Position numbers and translations under genes: made by a program
Notes under the pieces: generated by a model
What the model saw: the letters and a program-made list of their open reading frames with translations, nothing else
The model's database searches: none
What the model was told of the DNA's origin: nothing
Shown here: piece by piece, positions 5,031 through 6,173 of the stretch
Position numbering within the stretch: the first letter of the stretch is position 1
Layout: each line of letters begins with the position of its first letter
Source of the DNA: Gammaproteobacteria bacterium
GTDB taxonomy: Bacteria; Pseudomonadota; Gammaproteobacteria; Thiohalomonadales; Thiohalomonadaceae
DNA length: 6,173 nucleotides
Assembly (NCBI GenBank): GCA_023228645.1
Contig: JALOAT010000094.1
Coordinates: forward strand, 1-6,173
Reading direction: 5' to 3'

Positions 5031-5676
5031 ATATTTCAATATTTCTTACAGCTTGACTTAAATCGTCAAGTGTTCCGTTGTTATCCAATACTATGTCATA
5101 ATCGTGACCAATCCAAGCATATTCGCTTGAATGTGGTAGTTCTTTATTCAATAGCATTGATTGGAATTTAACCATATCGACATCATTGTGTTGTTTTTTA
5201 TTAATTCGATTTAGTAAAGGATACCAAGTGGGATATTCTCCACGATGAACGTGAATTACTTTTCCACCATTGCGCCTTATTGCATTGATTTCATTTGGGA
5301 AACGGCAATCTGTGATAACAGTATTTGGCTTACCAGCAGTTTGCCATCGTTTAATTACTGTAGATACCCAAAAGTCTTGAGCAAATGTTTCTCTGATGGC
5401 TTCAGTACCAAGCAACTGTAAAGCAAGCCTTGGTGTAAATTTTGGATTATCAGTTTCCTTTGACCAATAAGGGTCTGGAATCTCCCTCCATTGTCTTGAT
5501 TCTGTAGTAGTGCCGTCAAGCATTTGACGATCCCAACCAAATAATACTGATGCTGCGTCTTTTAAAGTTCGGGCAAAGCTATCCTTTATAAAACCGCGGT
5601 CTATGAGCATATCGGCTACAGTATCTTTACCTGAACCCATAAACCCAACAACTCCGATTAAAATACCTGATGTCAT
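5029..5676 (-). CDS. 1: Deoxynucleoside monophosphate kinase, T4 gp1-like
   Basis: A 215-residue P-loop kinase that transfers phosphate from ATP to deoxynucleoside monophosphates in the phage dNTP supply pathway. The Walker A loop is GFMGSGKDT (residues 11-19). Further family marks are TPRLALQLLGTE (81-92) and DCRFPNE (123-129, usually DVRFPNE), plus HSSEYAW near the C-terminus. T4 gp1 has 241 residues and acts on dTMP, dGMP and hydroxymethyl-dCMP; specificity here cannot be read from sequence. An upstream in-frame Met at 5727 would overlap the preceding gene by 50 bases and has no ribosome binding site. The start at 5676 has AAAGGA (complement of 5685-5690) 8 bases upstream and begins 1 base after the stop of the upstream gene, suggesting coupled translation. 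Confidence 0.93.
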   Translation of the reverse strand: MTSGILIGVVGFMGSGKDTVADMLIDRGFIKDSFARTLKDAASVLFGWDRQMLDGTTTESRQWREIPDPYWSKETDNPKFTPRLALQLLGTEAIRETFAQDFWVSTVIKRWQTAGKPNTVITDCRFPNEINAIRRNGGKVIHVHRGEYPTWYPLLNRINKKQHNDVDMVKFQSMLLNKELPHSSEYAWIGHDYDIVLDNNGTLDDLSQAVRNIEI

Positions 5677-5677
5677 A

Positions 5678-6172
5678 TTATGAGTCCTTTTGAAATAATG
5701 GAATTGATTTAAGCAGATCTTCATCAACGATGGAGATCATATCAAACAATGTGTAAGCTTCAGTACCACTATGAGCAAATGACCGCTCTTTGATGATATT
5801 GTCTAATATTGAGCTTACAGTGTCTTGTGAATTATCACGAGTTAAAATGGTTATGTTGATGAAAGTATCTGCTAAGTCTTCAGATGGAAAAATTGAGTTC
5901 AAGTTTGATAAAGCTGATTCGGGCATAAAATCTTGTGTTAAAAAATATTCTTGTATATTTTCTTGATTTTGGCAAAATATAATTCTGTTATTATTAGTAT
6001 CGCCATATTTTTCACCACGATAGTTAAAAAGTCCGTTATGTATCCAAGGAACTTTGGTGGCATACCAATCTTTGCCACCATCACCACTTGTGGTCAGCAC
6101 TAGCCAAATTGTCGATCCTTCATATAAATCTAAATCGTGATTTGTCGTGATGGCGTGCTCAGAAATAAATTC
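5678..6172 (-). CDS. Unrecognised protein, C-terminal 164 residues (5' partial)
   Basis: The frame is open from the right edge to a TAA at 5678-5680, so the N-terminus lies outside the window. A GTG at 6100 is in frame, but the coding sequence reads straight through it upstream (EGSTIWLVLTTSGDGGKDWY), so it is probably internal. The first 60 visible residues are strand-like with aromatic clusters (TIWLVLTTSGDGG, DWYATKVPWIHNG); the C-terminal 100 are more helical and acidic (NTILDNIIKE-like helices, DEDLLKSIPLFQ). There is no membrane segment and no motif I can name. The stop is 1 base before the kinase start (TAAtATG), and the kinase ribosome binding site lies inside its last codons, so the two are cotranscribed and probably coupled. 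Confidence 0.8.
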   Translation of the reverse strand, partial: EFISEHAITTNHDLDLYEGSTIWLVLTTSGDGGKDWYATKVPWIHNGLFNYRGEKYGDTNNNRIIFCQNQENIQEYFLTQDFMPESALSNLNSIFPSEDLADTFINITILTRDNSQDTVSSILDNIIKERSFAHSGTEAYTLFDMISIVDEDLLKSIPLFQKDS

Positions 6173-6173
6173 A

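Noticed and set aside
5677..5727. Extended kinase N-terminus from 5727
   Set aside because: It overlaps the upstream coupled gene, and the family N-terminus with the Walker A loop starts naturally at 5676.
6123..6130. TATAAATC resembling a late promoter box on the plus strand
   Set aside because: It lies inside a minus-strand coding region with no plus-strand gene start following in the window; a chance match in AT-rich DNA.

Overview
The window is a stretch of a T4-like tailed phage genome (myovirus-type head genes). It carries the head-assembly block in classical order: an acidic prohead core protein (cut by the left edge), the gp21-type prohead protease, the gp22-type scaffold and the gp23-type major capsid protein. 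The best anchors are the protease (GECDHPSE and GVSSRG motifs), the capsid protein (an RRVMPTVIA...GVQPMTGPVGQ stretch and a C-terminal TRYGY) and a minus-strand T4 gene 1-type deoxynucleoside monophosphate kinase (GFMGSGKDT and DCRFPNE). The host cannot be named from this sequence alone. No integrase, attachment site, tRNA, insertion sequence or CRISPR array was seen.

Layout. Positions 1-1072 hold the prohead core protein and the protease, closed by a strong intrinsic terminator. A 221-base gap (1073-1293) carries that terminator, a T4-late-like AATAAATA box and a hairpin-rich leader. The scaffold gene (1294-2496) follows, then a second late-like box (CATAAATA) and the capsid gene (2545-3744), closed by a GAAA-tetraloop terminator. 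Directly after it a near-consensus sigma70 promoter (TTGACA, 16 bases, extended -10) opens a compact run of four small plus-strand genes: a 42-residue membrane peptide, a 123-residue unknown protein with a GTG start, a 54-residue DUF2158/YodC-like protein and a YqeY/GatB-tail-like protein. A bidirectional terminator at 5007-5030 separates these from two minus-strand genes, the dNMP kinase and an unrecognised protein that runs off the right edge.

How the genes fit together. Scaffold, core protein and capsid protein would co-assemble into a prohead with the protease inside. After assembly the protease would cut at (L/I)-x-E sites, remove a 48-residue capsid propeptide, degrade the scaffold and probably process itself. 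Suitable sites are visible in all four proteins. The sigma70-like promoter module after the capsid gene looks like an early or host-polymerase-transcribed unit placed next to the late head block, and the kinase would feed the phage nucleotide supply.

The least explained parts are a regular 51-residue triple repeat in the enlarged scaffold, a duplicated C-terminal motif in the prohead core protein, the structured scaffold leader, and the small-gene cluster with a phage-borne YqeY-like protein.
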